Under the pieces are notes generated by a model that saw nothing but the letters and a program-made list of their open reading frames with translations, was not told the DNA's origin and searched no databases. A DNA stretch of 64,000 bases, from the NCBI GenBank assembly GCA_021162745.1, contig JAGGYC010000051.1:1-64000 (forward strand). Direction: 5' to 3'. The position numbers were made by a program, and so were the translations under genes. This DNA is from Desulfuromonas sp. (lineage in GTDB: Bacteria > Desulfobacterota > Desulfuromonadia > Desulfuromonadales > Desulfuromonadaceae). Shown here in pieces: positions 10,858 through 20,908 of the stretch (positions are counted from its first letter, which is position 1; each line of letters begins with the position of its first letter).

Positions 10858-11045
10858 TCTATGCCTCCTCAGCTTTTCTATATCAATAAAAAGCATGTGA
10901 TTTTGCGGTAGCCAGACTCCAATGTTGTCGCCATAGATGCAAACAACAATCAGTTTTTTCTCATTTTCAAGTGCAAAACGCTAGCATACAGGGGGGTATT
11001 ATGTCAAGAAAGGGATCGACCAAACTCCATCAAGTTATGCACACT

Positions 11046-11225
11046 TAGCCCGACTTTTTCACAAAGATCGTCGCGAGAAGTCGAGAAGCGCCGTGGATTC
11101 AAGGCACACGCAGGAAAACATTTGCAGGCATACTTGCAGTCTGTCGAAAATGTTTTTCAAGGGTAACGCAGTAGACATGGTACTTCTGGGCTTCGCAGCA
11201 GATTGCTTGTGAGAAATACGGGCTA
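11046..11225. mobile_element. candidate non-autonomous inverted-repeat element (MITE-like)
   Basis: Ends TAGCCCGacTTTtTCACAA and, reverse-complemented, TAGCCCGtaTTTcTCACAA; no coding capacity; about 180 bp. Confidence 0.55.
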
Positions 11226-12272
11226 GAGTGCCCCCCATGGACTGGGAAGAAAGATTTGCTGATACAATTTCATCGCATAGCGATCCGTCATGCCGGCGAG
11301 AAAATCAATAACACTGACCGACAGGGGATCATCATTGAGACGAACCCCGCCGTATCCCTCCATCACTTGAGGATTTTCCATAAAAAAATCGAACAGTTCC
11401 CTGAGTACCCGCCCCGCTTTTCTGAAATCGTCATGAACACTGGGTACCCGATAGACATGGGTAAATAACCAGTCACGCAGGGCAGTGGTCTGCTCCAACA
11501 CAGTCGGCGATAAAGCAATCTCCAGATGATCGTCGTGCTGTGAAGTGAGAATCAAATCCCAAACCATCGTATTGATTCGTTCAGAATGGCTGGCACCGAG
11601 GTGCTTGAGGAAATCGTCCGGCACCTCATTACATTGGATCACCCCCGAACGAATAGCATCATCCAGATCGTGATTAACATAGGCAATAATATCGGCAAAG
11701 CGGACAATCTGACCTTCGAGGGTTTTCGCTTTCTGACCACTGCAATGGGTATCAACGGAACCGGTCCCCTTGGAGTGACAGAGGATACCGTCGCGGACTT
11801 CAACGGTCAGGTTGAGACCCTGACCATTTTTCTCCAACCGTTCGACCACCCGTATGCTTTGCCGAACATGATGAAAACCGCCGTCTGCCAAGCTGTTGAG
11901 AACCCGCTCCCCGACATGGCCAAAAGGGGTATGGCCGAGATCGTGACCTAAAGTAATCGCCTCGGTAAGATCCTCGTTAAGCAGTAACGCCCTGGCGACA
12001 GTGCGGGCAATTTGTGACACCTCCAGGGTGTGGGTAAGACGGGTACGATAATGATCCCCTTCGGGGGATAAAAAGACCTGTGTTTTATGCTTTAAGCGTC
12101 GAAAAGATTTACAATGTAAAATGCGATCACGGTCATGCTGAAAACATGTTCGAAGCGGACACGGATCTTCTTCAACATCCCGACCGAGACTATTAACACT
12201 TAAACAAGCAAAAGTGGATAACGTATCTTTTTCTCGCTGCTCTATTATGCGACGTATAGTTTGTAAACTCAT
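11223..12272 (-). CDS. dgt: deoxyguanosinetriphosphate triphosphohydrolase-like protein (HD domain)
   Basis: HCKSFRRLKHKTQVFLSPEGDHYRTRLTHTLEVSQIARTVARAL, HDLGHTPFGHVGERVLN. Confidence 0.93.
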   Translation of the reverse strand: MSLQTIRRIIEQREKDTLSTFACLSVNSLGRDVEEDPCPLRTCFQHDRDRILHCKSFRRLKHKTQVFLSPEGDHYRTRLTHTLEVSQIARTVARALLLNEDLTEAITLGHDLGHTPFGHVGERVLNSLADGGFHHVRQSIRVVERLEKNGQGLNLTVEVRDGILCHSKGTGSVDTHCSGQKAKTLEGQIVRFADIIAYVNHDLDDAIRSGVIQCNEVPDDFLKHLGASHSERINTMVWDLILTSQHDDHLEIALSPTVLEQTTALRDWLFTHVYRVPSVHDDFRKAGRVLRELFDFFMENPQVMEGYGGVRLNDDPLSVSVIDFLAGMTDRYAMKLYQQIFLPSPWGAL

Positions 12273-12443
12273 AAATCAATCCAAATTATTTATTTTAATT
12301 GTGTAAACTAAGTTTCGATCATCAGAAATTGCATCAAATATGTATGACAACATAAAACTTACATTTTTTCATTTGATTTTGAATAACTTTAGAGTATTAC
12401 ATAATACAAGTTATATTAATTCATACAACTGGAGAAATAAATC

Positions 12444-12866
12444 ATGTCCAAATTATTAGAGATGGCCGTAGGAATTGTATCCGCCCATGCTTCAACCACA
12501 ACGATGACAAAAGAAGACCTCATTGCCGAACTCGCTGAAATCCATGCGACCTTGAAAACAATGGAGAGTGGCGACGTTCCTACGGGTGAAGAGGATAAGG
12601 AACAAGAGCCGGCGGTATCGATGAAAAAAGCCTTTGGCAAAGATAAAGTCTACTGCATGATCTGTGGCAAAGGGATGACCACCCTCGGTCGTCACCTGCG
12701 CATGATTCACCATATCACCCCACAAGAATACCGTAAGCAGTTCGGTATCCCCCGCACCCAGGCGCTGGCCTCTAAAGCCTATTCGGAGCAACGTAAGCAG
12801 ATGGCGATTGAGCGCGGTCTTGGTGAGAAGCTGGCGGCGGCTCGTGCGGCAAAGAAAAAAGTGTAA
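12444..12866 (+). CDS. MucR/Ros family transcriptional regulator
   Basis: Ros/MucR zinc finger CMICGKGMTTLGRHLRMIHH followed by ITPQEYRKQFGIP. Confidence 0.92.
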   Translation: MSKLLEMAVGIVSAHASTTTMTKEDLIAELAEIHATLKTMESGDVPTGEEDKEQEPAVSMKKAFGKDKVYCMICGKGMTTLGRHLRMIHHITPQEYRKQFGIPRTQALASKAYSEQRKQMAIERGLGEKLAAARAAKKKV

Positions 12867-12889
12867 CCAGAGTAAACTTATAGTTCAGT

Positions 12890-12932
12890 AATAAAAAAGG
12901 TGCTGCCTTCAAGCTGCACCTTTTTTATTACG
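12890..12932. terminator. intrinsic terminator of the mucR-like gene
   Basis: taataaaaaaggtgctgccttcaagctgcaccttttttatta. Confidence 0.85.
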
Positions 12933-12954
12933 ATTAAACGATCAGCTTTCATAG

Positions 12955-13342
12955 GTCTGGTTAGCGGAGCGTAACCCGACAACTGTGGATCCAAAACCAT
13001 TAAAACCAAGATCAAGTTCGCGGGTTTCGTCCCGCAGCCGACGTACTTTTTTGAAGGGCCACAAAAAAGTAAGCAAAAATGGCCTTTAAGATCGGCCATC
13101 CGGGGGGTCGCAAACCCACTTACGATGAGTCGTTTTCCGTTATGCTTCACCTTGGCGGCAAGTCGCCCTTTAGGTCGACTGAGTTTTCTCTTTTTACAAG
13201 CTACAGCATTGAATAACTTGATAGAGTATCGCCCTCTACTTTTTCCGTGGCATCGTTATGCAACATCTTGTGGGCGTTATACGGAATATTATCGCTTTTT
13301 CGATACCTCGTAGGTCGGGTTAGCGGAGCGTAACCCGACAAC
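12955..13342. repeat. composite intergenic repeat: two REP-like palindromes bracketing an inverted copy of the AAAAAGTA/GCGGG hairpin module
   Basis: ggttagcggagcgtaacccgacaac at 12955-12983 and 13310-13342; the core at about 13010-13090 is a minus-strand copy of the modules at 17.3, 36.6 and 47.4 kb. Confidence 0.8.
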
Positions 13343-13348
13343 TCTACA

Positions 13349-13735
13349 TTAAAAAATCGAAAATGGAACAATCAGTAACGGCTCGCCATCGGCATTGAGC
13401 ACTTCGACACGCCATACCCCTTTCCATTGAGAAAAAATCTGTTTTGATGACCAGGTTCTCCAACTGGAGGAACGCACCGGCAAGCGAACCCGTGCCAGTT
13501 CCTGATCTTCGTGATACCAGACATGGGTAACCCAGGTATCCTCAGTTGCGCCGATGATATGGACAAAACAGTACAGCTGATCGATACCGGCAGGAACCGT
13601 ATTAAGTGAATCCAGCGGCGCACGATTAACAATCTGAGTGGTAATCGTCGCCTCTTCAATTTCCAGTGCACAGGCTACGCCAGAACCGACAACCATCATG
13701 ACAAGCCCGAACAGGGCAATTTTCCATTTCGACAT
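13349..13735 (-). CDS. DUF2914 domain-containing exported protein
   Basis: Signal peptide MSKWKIALFGLVMMVVGSGVACA; DUF2914-like VTHVWYHEDQELARVRLPVRSSSWRTWSSKQI...GVWRVEVLNADG. Confidence 0.8.
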   Translation of the reverse strand: MSKWKIALFGLVMMVVGSGVACALEIEEATITTQIVNRAPLDSLNTVPAGIDQLYCFVHIIGATEDTWVTHVWYHEDQELARVRLPVRSSSWRTWSSKQIFSQWKGVWRVEVLNADGEPLLIVPFSIF

Positions 13736-13775
13736 AAAACCTCCCAAGTGTTGCGGCAACACATAAAGCAGATGC

Positions 13776-14957
13776 TCAGCGAGCAAGCAGTTGACCGAGA
13801 AAACTTTGCCCGGCAAGACCCGAAACGGCAAAATTTTCGGCCAGGGTGGCCGCCACATCGCTGAAACTGTCGCGGGTTCCCAGCGCAGTTGCCGCCGCCA
13901 GCTGCGGATGCCACGCCAACAGCGGCACGTATTCCCGGCTATGATCGGTACCGGCGGTGGTGGGATCGCAACCATGATCCGCCGTAATCAACAACAGATC
14001 ATCGTCATCCAAGCGGGGCAAAAATGTGCCGAGCCAGCCATCAAACTCCTGTAGCGCCATGGCAAATCCCGCCACATCACGACGATGTCCGTAGAGCATA
14101 TCATAATCGATCAGGTTGGCAAAAACCAGCCCACGCTCCAGTTGCTCAAAAGCGAGACGAATCTTGTCCATACCATCGGCGTTATCGCGACTGGGGTAAT
14201 GACTGCTGATCCCTCGACCACAGTAGATATCCTGAATTTTACCGACGGCGGTAACGTCAATCCCCTGTTCAGCCAACTGATCAAGTACCAGAGGTGGCGG
14301 CTGAATGGAAAAATCGTGACGATTAGCGGTGCGTTTGAAATCGGCGGCAGAAGTACCGATAAATGGCCGCGCAATCACCCGTCCCACCTGATATGGATCG
14401 AGCACCTGACGCATCTGTCGACACAGTTCATACAGCTGTTGCGGTGCCAATACCTGTTCATGGGCGGCGATCTGGAACACCGAATCGACGCTGGTATAGA
14501 CAATAGGACGACCAGTGGCCAGATGCTCCTCGCCAAGGCGGGCGATAATTTCGGTACCACTGGCCACCACATTACCCAATGGTTCAACACCGGCAATGGC
14601 AGTAAATGCGGCAATAATCTCTGCCGGGAATGCCTGCGGGTAGGTAGCAAACGGCTCTTCAAGCACCGCTCCGGCAATCTCCCAGTGACCGGTGGTGCTG
14701 TCTTTGCCGGCACTGAGCTCGGCCATCCGCCCCCAGGCCGCCTGCGGCTTTTCAGCGGCGGGAACTCCGGCCATTTCGACAATATTACCCAGGCCCAGCC
14801 GTTGCAGAGTGGACAGGCTCAGAGCGGCACCGTGCTCGGCAACATAACCGGCAACGTGCCCAAGGGTATTGGCACCACTGTCGCCGTAGCTGGCGGCATC
14901 GGGCAGGGATCCGCAGCCAACGCCATCGAGGACGATCAGCACCACCCGCTTAAACAT
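13776..14957 (-). CDS. deoB: phosphopentomutase
   Basis: VLIVLDGVGCGSLPDAASYGDSGANTLGHVA; YTSVDSVFQIAAHE; LITADHGCDPTT. Confidence 0.97.
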   Translation of the reverse strand: MFKRVVLIVLDGVGCGSLPDAASYGDSGANTLGHVAGYVAEHGAALSLSTLQRLGLGNIVEMAGVPAAEKPQAAWGRMAELSAGKDSTTGHWEIAGAVLEEPFATYPQAFPAEIIAAFTAIAGVEPLGNVVASGTEIIARLGEEHLATGRPIVYTSVDSVFQIAAHEQVLAPQQLYELCRQMRQVLDPYQVGRVIARPFIGTSAADFKRTANRHDFSIQPPPLVLDQLAEQGIDVTAVGKIQDIYCGRGISSHYPSRDNADGMDKIRLAFEQLERGLVFANLIDYDMLYGHRRDVAGFAMALQEFDGWLGTFLPRLDDDDLLLITADHGCDPTTAGTDHSREYVPLLAWHPQLAAATALGTRDSFSDVAATLAENFAVSGLAGQSFLGQLLAR

Positions 14958-15627
14958 GGCTCACCTGCGCGGCCAGCCACTGGTCAACAATCAGCGCCGT
15001 AGCGCTGCAACCGATGCGGGTAGCTCCAGCATCGACCATGGCCTGAAACGCCACATAATCGCGGATACCACCGGCGGCCTTGACACCGATACGGCCTGCG
15101 GCCACGCGCGATAGCAGGGCGACATCGTCCAGGGTTGCCCCGCTGGGGCCAAAACCGGTGGAGGTTTTGACGTAGGCCGCACCACTGGCCACCACCGCTG
15201 CGGTGATGGCGGTTTTCTGGACATCATTCAGGTAACAACATTCGATAATCACCTTGAGGGTGCGGCCATCACAGGCGCGGTTTATCTCGGCGATCTCATC
15301 CTGAATAGCAGCGATCTTACCTTCCTGTGCCCAACCAGCATGGATCACCATATCAATTTCAGCGGCACCAAGGGCGCAGACTTCGGCAGCGGCAGCGACC
15401 TTACAGGCACTGGTTTCATAACCGAGGGGAAAGCCGATCACCGTGCCGACAGCAACCTCGGAACCATGCAGCAGGTCGCCGACCAACGCCAGCTGAGATG
15501 GCGGCACACACACGGAGGCACAACCCAGCTCTACCGCTTCTTCGCACAGTTGTTCAAAATCAGCTGCGGTAGCGGTGGGTTTGAGCAGGGTATGGTCAAT
15601 CAAGCGTGCTGGGGAGTTCTCCAACAT
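14950..15627 (-). CDS. deoC: deoxyribose-phosphate aldolase
   Basis: IDHTLLKPTATAADFEQLCEEA; VIIECCYL; AAYVKTSTGFGPSGATLDDVALL; overlaps deoB by 8 bp. Confidence 0.97.
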   Translation of the reverse strand: MLENSPARLIDHTLLKPTATAADFEQLCEEAVELGCASVCVPPSQLALVGDLLHGSEVAVGTVIGFPLGYETSACKVAAAAEVCALGAAEIDMVIHAGWAQEGKIAAIQDEIAEINRACDGRTLKVIIECCYLNDVQKTAITAAVVASGAAYVKTSTGFGPSGATLDDVALLSRVAAGRIGVKAAGGIRDYVAFQAMVDAGATRIGCSATALIVDQWLAAQVSHV

Positions 15628-15647
15628 GATAAACCGATCCTTTCATA

Positions 15648-15676
15648 GCAAAAGCCCGCTAACGCGGGCTTTTGGG
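15648..15676. terminator. hairpin upstream of deoC
   Basis: caaaagcccgctaacgcgggcttttgg. Confidence 0.6.
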
Positions 15677-15709
15677 GCTATATAATTACCTGATTAGCAT
15701 CCATCTTTC

Positions 15710-15832
15710 ACTGGATTCCTTCTCCTTGGGGAGAAGGTGGCCGAAGGACGGATGAAGGGAGCTTTTGAATGTATCCATCTTGAAAAATCCCCCTCACCCC
15801 GACCCTCTCCCCAAGGAGAGGGAGATTTTTAT
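15710..15832. repeat. intergenic hairpin repeat (ccttctccttggggagaagg ... ccctctccccaaggagaggg)
   Basis: Two G/C-rich palindromes in tandem; a related arrangement occurs at 23876-23960. Confidence 0.6.
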
Positions 15833-15874
15833 AAACAGCGGAAGATCAGTGCTAATCTGTTTAAAACATAAATA

Positions 15875-17059
15875 TCAAGTGCGGTAATCGGCATTGATCT
15901 TGACATAGTCGTAGGTCAAGTCCGAGGTGTAATAGCTGGAACAGCCGTCGCCAAGATGGAGATCCACCGTGACACGGAACTCGGCCTGCTTCAGAACCTG
16001 AGTAGCCAGCTCTTCATCAGCGGCACCGGTGGTCAAACCATCACGCACCACCTGAATATCATCGAAGAAGATATCGATCCGATTGGGATCAACTTCCACA
16101 CCGGAGTAACCAACGGCAGCGATAATGCGCCCCCAGTTGGCATCTTCACCAAAAAAGGCGGTCTTCACCAGGCTGGAGGTAGCAACGCTGCGGGCAGCAA
16201 TTTTCGCCTGGTCATCATCTTCGGCACCACACAGATCAATCTGCACCAGCTTGGTTGCCCCCTCACCATCGCGAACAATCATCTTGGCCAACTCCAACAA
16301 CACATCAAGTACGGCAGCCGAAAACAACTCGGCCTCTTCGCTCTGCGGTTGAATCTCGACGTTACCGGCTTGGCCATTGGCCAGAACCAGTACCATGTCG
16401 TTGGTGGAGGTATCGCCATCGACGGTGATGGAATTAAACGAATCATCCACCGCCTCGCGCAGCACCGGCTGTAGCAACTCCGGCGCCACGGCGGCATCGG
16501 TCATCACAAAGCCGAGCATGGTTGCCATGTTGGGATGGATCATCCCCGCCCCTTTGGCCACGCCAAGAACGGTGCACGATTGCCCTTCAATCTCGAAAGT
16601 TCGACTGGCAGTTTTACTGAAGCTGTCAGTGGTCATGATGGCGTCGGCAACAGCCGCAGCCTGATCAGCAGCCAAGACACCACACAGGGTCGGGATGGCT
16701 GAGATCAATCGTTCGACGGGCAGCGGCACACCGATCACCCCAGTGGAAGCCACGGCCACCAGCGACGCGTCGATCTGCAACGCCGCAGCCAATTCGGCAC
16801 TGCTGGCCCGAGCATCGGCCAGCCCCTGCTCACCGGTACAGGCATTGGCGTTACCACTGTTGATCAGTACCGCCTGACATTGACCGGCGGCAATCCGCGG
16901 TTTCGTGACAATCAGCGGCGCAGCGATCACCTTATTTTTTGTAAAAACACCGGCGCAGTTGGCTGGAGTATCTGACACAATCAGCGCACAGTCGTTACGT
17001 CCCGGTGCCTTGATGGCCGCTTCGGCCACTGCAAACTTAAATCCCTTGACTTCAGTCAT
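15875..17059 (-). CDS. argJ: bifunctional glutamate N-acetyltransferase/amino-acid acetyltransferase
   Basis: INSGNANACTGEQGL; self-processing site region AKGAGMIHPNMATMLGF; NSITVDGDTSTND. Confidence 0.96.
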   Translation of the reverse strand: MTEVKGFKFAVAEAAIKAPGRNDCALIVSDTPANCAGVFTKNKVIAAPLIVTKPRIAAGQCQAVLINSGNANACTGEQGLADARASSAELAAALQIDASLVAVASTGVIGVPLPVERLISAIPTLCGVLAADQAAAVADAIMTTDSFSKTASRTFEIEGQSCTVLGVAKGAGMIHPNMATMLGFVMTDAAVAPELLQPVLREAVDDSFNSITVDGDTSTNDMVLVLANGQAGNVEIQPQSEEAELFSAAVLDVLLELAKMIVRDGEGATKLVQIDLCGAEDDDQAKIAARSVATSSLVKTAFFGEDANWGRIIAAVGYSGVEVDPNRIDIFFDDIQVVRDGLTTGAADEELATQVLKQAEFRVTVDLHLGDGCSSYYTSDLTYDYVKINADYRT

Positions 17060-17104
17060 GGTTGAACTCCCTGGTGGGCATTGCCCACCCTTGCTTATTA
17101 GTAT

Positions 17105-17330
17105 CATGATGGTCCATGATGAAATACCATCAATCAAATACGTGCGGGCCGCAAAAGATCAGGCCCGCCTCGCAGTTCGGGTGGTTACGCAATCCGCACA
17201 CTGAAACAGTTAACGCTACAGTTGGTTGCTTTGGTTCTAAAAGCCATTTTTGCGTACTTTTTGGGGCTTAGCAAAAAGTACGTCACCAGCGGGGCGAGTC
17301 CCGCGAACTTGATCTTTGGTTTCCAAGGTT
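17105..17330 (+). repeat. composite intergenic repeat, copy B
   Basis: ccatgatgaaataccatc...gcgggccgcaaaagatcaggcccgc...aaaagccatttttgcgtactttttggggcttagcaaaaagtacgtc...gcggggcgagtcccgcgaacttgatct. Confidence 0.85.
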
Positions 17331-17337
17331 CAGAAAT

Positions 17338-20028
17338 TTACTTTCCGCAACACTTCTTATATTTTTTACCGCTGCCACAGGGGCAGGGATCATTACGACC
17401 TACCTTGTCTTCATCGCGGGTAACAGGTTGCGCCGGTTTATCGGCCTCGTCACTGCGATTCATGGCAATCTTGCGCTTTTTCTGTTCCTCTTCCATCCGC
17501 TCAACATCGTCCTGTTGCACCAGCTGGATCGTAAACAGCTTCTGCAACACCTCCTGGCGGATACGTCCCATCATCGCCATGAAGAGGCTGTAAGCCTCGC
17601 GTTTATACTCCTCCTTGGGGTTCTGCTGGGCATAGCCGCGCAGGCCGATCCCCTCTTTGAGGTGGTCGATGGACAACAGATGATCTTTCCACTGACTGTC
17701 GATCTCCTGCAACAATAAGACCGTCATCAAATGTTCGAGCACCGCCGGGGTAAACTCGGTCTCTTTTTCACGCAGGCGGATAAACACCTGCTTTTTAAGC
17801 TGTTCATTCAACGCCTCAGTATCGCCCTTGCCATCGCTCTCAAAATCCGGCAGCTGGGGCTGAAAATTAAACTGAGCGATAAAATCATCGATCAGGCTGC
17901 TGATATTCCAGTCGGCCGGAGCCATTTTTTCCGGGCAAAAAGTGGCAACGATATCCTCCACCATCTCTTCGATGATGGCGTTATAAGTACCGAGGATATT
18001 CTCACCGGCCAGCACTTCACGACGCTGATCATAGATCACCTCGCGCTGACGATTCATGACATCGTCGTACTCGATGAGGTGCTTACGGATATCGAAGTTA
18101 TGGCCCTCCACCTTTTTCTGGGCATTTTCAATCGCCTTCGAAATAATGCCGTGCTCAATGGGCTCATTCTCGGGAATTTTCAATTTTTCCATGATAAATG
18201 CTACGCGGTGACTGCCGAAGATACGCAGCAGATCATCGTCGAGGGACATATAGAAGCGACTGGCTCCCGGATCGCCCTGACGACCACAACGACCACGCAA
18301 CTGATTATCAATGCGCCGTGATTCGTGGCGCTCGGTACCGAGGATATACATGCCACCGGCAGCCAAGACTTTTTCTCGTTCACCATCGCATTCGGCGCTG
18401 TATTGTGCCAGAAATTCGGCGTAGCGCTCATCCTCCGTATCACCGTTGACCAACGCCTTGGCCATCATCTCCGGATTACCACCGAGGACGATATCGGTAC
18501 CACGGCCCGCCATATTGGTGGCAATGGTGACCGCTCCGAGGCGACCGGCCTGAGCGACAATCTCTGCCTCTTTTTCGTGGTGCTTAGCGTTGAGAACGTT
18601 GTGAGGAACCCCGGCCTTTTTCAGCTGCTCGGCCAGACGTTCGGAATTTTCAATGGAGATGGTACCGACAAGGACCGGTTGCCCCTCTGCATGACAGTGA
18701 CGAATATCCTCGATCACCGCGTTAAACTTTTCCTGCTCGGACTTGTAGATCACATCGGGCTGATCGATACGCATATTGGGACGATTGGTCGGAATCACCA
18801 CCACGTCAAGCTTGTAGATTTCAGCAAATTCCGGTGCCTCGGTATCGGCAGTACCGGTCATCCCCGCCAGCTTGTCATACATACGGAAGTAGTTCTGGAA
18901 AGTGATGGTGGCCAGAGTCTGGTTTTCACTCTCAATCTTCACCCCTTCTTTGGCTTCCACGGCCTGATGTAGACCGTCACTCCAACGCCGCCCCGGCATC
19001 AGACGACCGGTGAACTCGTCGACGATCATTACCTCGCCCTCTTTGACGACGTAATCAACTTCATTTTTGAACAGGGCATGAGCCTTGAGAGCCTGGTTGA
19101 CGTGGTGCAACACCTCAATATGGCGTGGATCGTAGAGGTTTTCGATACTGAGAATCTTTTCTACCGCGCCAACACCCTGCTCAGTAAGAGTCGCTGATTT
19201 CGCTTTTTCATCGACGGTATAATCGCCGGTAAATTCGCGCGTGCTCTGGCCGATCTTGCCATCGCGATGCTCAAGCATCTCCCCTTTTTTCAAGCGCGGA
19301 ATGATGCCATTGACCTGATAGTACAGCTCACTGGATGCTTCACTGGGACCGGAGATGATCAACGGTGTCCGCGCTTCGTCGATCAGGATGGAGTCAACCT
19401 CATCGACAATGGCAAAATTAAGCTCACGCTGTACGTACTGACTGAGCTCAAATTTCATATTGTCGCGCAGATAGTCGAAACCGAATTCATTGTTGGTACC
19501 ATAGGTAATATCAGCGTCGTAAGCCGCCTTGCGCTCCTCTTCGGTGATACCATGGACAATGCAGCCGATACTCAGGCCGAGAAAGCGATGCAACTGGCCC
19601 ATCCAATCGGAGTCACGCTTGGCCAGATAATCGTTGACGGTAATGACATGGACCCCCTTGCCACCCAAGGCATTGAGGTAAGTGGGCAACGTTGCCACCA
19701 AGGTTTTACCTTCACCGGTTTTCATCTCGGCAATCTTACCGAAATGCAACACCATGCCACCGATCAACTGGACATCGAAATGGCGCATCTCCAACACCCG
19801 CCATGCCGCCTCGCGCACCACGGCAAAGGCTTCGGGCAGCAGTTCATCAAGGGTTTCCCCCTCGGCATAGCGCTGTTTGAACTCAGCGGTTTTGGCCTGC
19901 AAAGCCGCATCATCCAGCTCTTTCATCCCCTCTTCGAGGGCATTGATTTTATCAACCACTTTGCGCAGTCGTTTCAACTCACGGTCGTTCTGACTGCCAA
20001 ATATTTTCTTCGATATAGAACGGATCAT
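17338..20028 (-). CDS. secA: preprotein translocase subunit SecA
   Basis: [40 protein letters not shown]-terminal zinc motif [15 protein letters not shown]. Confidence 0.98.
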   Translation of the reverse strand: MIRSISKKIFGSQNDRELKRLRKVVDKINALEEGMKELDDAALQAKTAEFKQRYAEGETLDELLPEAFAVVREAAWRVLEMRHFDVQLIGGMVLHFGKIAEMKTGEGKTLVATLPTYLNALGGKGVHVITVNDYLAKRDSDWMGQLHRFLGLSIGCIVHGITEEERKAAYDADITYGTNNEFGFDYLRDNMKFELSQYVQRELNFAIVDEVDSILIDEARTPLIISGPSEASSELYYQVNGIIPRLKKGEMLEHRDGKIGQSTREFTGDYTVDEKAKSATLTEQGVGAVEKILSIENLYDPRHIEVLHHVNQALKAHALFKNEVDYVVKEGEVMIVDEFTGRLMPGRRWSDGLHQAVEAKEGVKIESENQTLATITFQNYFRMYDKLAGMTGTADTEAPEFAEIYKLDVVVIPTNRPNMRIDQPDVIYKSEQEKFNAVIEDIRHCHAEGQPVLVGTISIENSERLAEQLKKAGVPHNVLNAKHHEKEAEIVAQAGRLGAVTIATNMAGRGTDIVLGGNPEMMAKALVNGDTEDERYAEFLAQYSAECDGEREKVLAAGGMYILGTERHESRRIDNQLRGRCGRQGDPGASRFYMSLDDDLLRIFGSHRVAFIMEKLKIPENEPIEHGIISKAIENAQKKVEGHNFDIRKHLIEYDDVMNRQREVIYDQRREVLAGENILGTYNAIIEEMVEDIVATFCPEKMAPADWNISSLIDDFIAQFNFQPQLPDFESDGKGDTEALNEQLKKQVFIRLREKETEFTPAVLEHLMTVLLLQEIDSQWKDHLLSIDHLKEGIGLRGYAQQNPKEEYKREAYSLFMAMMGRIRQEVLQKLFTIQLVQQDDVERMEEEQKKRKIAMNRSDEADKPAQPVTRDEDKVGRNDPCPCGSGKKYKKCCGK

Positions 20029-20264
20029 TCAACATCTCCGGTAATGTTTAGGACTCCCCCGTGACACATGATGACATGGAGGGAATGGATGTGGCGAACA
20101 GCCACTAAAAATGACTAGAAAATTTACCACAGTCGCGGTCCAGCGACAAGGACTAACCAGCGCTGTAAGCCGTAATCAAAAGAGCCAAAAACGACTTGTA
20201 AATGCGGAAACGGCCATCAATAATAAAGCTGTAGCAAGTAACGTAAATCATTTGAGGAGAAACG

Positions 20265-20846
20265 ATGTGTTTTCAAGGCCCCCTCTCACTACTGTTGCTG
20301 TGTTTCATCCTGTGCAGCACCCCAGCCTGTGCCAACGAGACAAACGTTGAACAAACCCGGCAGTCGGCACTGACAATCACCGTCGCTAACAGTTATGCAC
20401 CCGGCAACGACATCCGTTTTGTTCAGATCGGTCTCAGCCTGTTGTGGGATTACGATCAGGTCTGGCCGCATCGGGCTCCCGAACCACTGCTGTTTAAGGT
20501 TGAAACGGCTGTTGGCGTAGCATCGACACCCCATTGCCGCGCCATCGTTTCAGCTAACATGCTGGCCCACTATACCCTCGAGCGCTGGGGCAACAACCAC
20601 TTTCAACCCTATTTTCAGCCCTATGTCGAAGCGGGGATTGGGCTGATCTATGCCGATTTCCAGCTTGAAAAACAGGGCTTACGCATCAACTTTAATCCGC
20701 TCCTCGGCATCGGCACCGAAATCTATAGCGACACCGGTCAGCACTGGTTTGTCGGCGCTCGTCTTCATCATGTTTCCAACGCTGAACTCCATGACGATAA
20801 CCACGGCATCAACTCGCTGGTTCTACAACTGGGACACTTTTTCTAA
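20265..20846 (+). CDS. acyloxyacyl hydrolase / lipid A 3-O-deacylase (PagL family)
   Basis: Signal peptide, beta-barrel-like repeats, C-terminal RLHHVSNAELHDDNHGINSLVLQLGHFF matching the PagL HxSNA motif. Confidence 0.8.
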   Translation: MCFQGPLSLLLLCFILCSTPACANETNVEQTRQSALTITVANSYAPGNDIRFVQIGLSLLWDYDQVWPHRAPEPLLFKVETAVGVASTPHCRAIVSANMLAHYTLERWGNNHFQPYFQPYVEAGIGLIYADFQLEKQGLRINFNPLLGIGTEIYSDTGQHWFVGARLHHVSNAELHDDNHGINSLVLQLGHFF

Positions 20847-20908
20847 CCGTAACGACCGTCCGCCTTACAGTGGAAATCCATCCAAAATGAGCTATGCTGT
20901 AAGCCATA

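Noticed and set aside
9643-10911. 422-aa plus-strand ORF opposite the response regulator
   Set aside because: Antisense to a receiver protein with clear motifs; no domain; low-complexity shadow of the biased linker.
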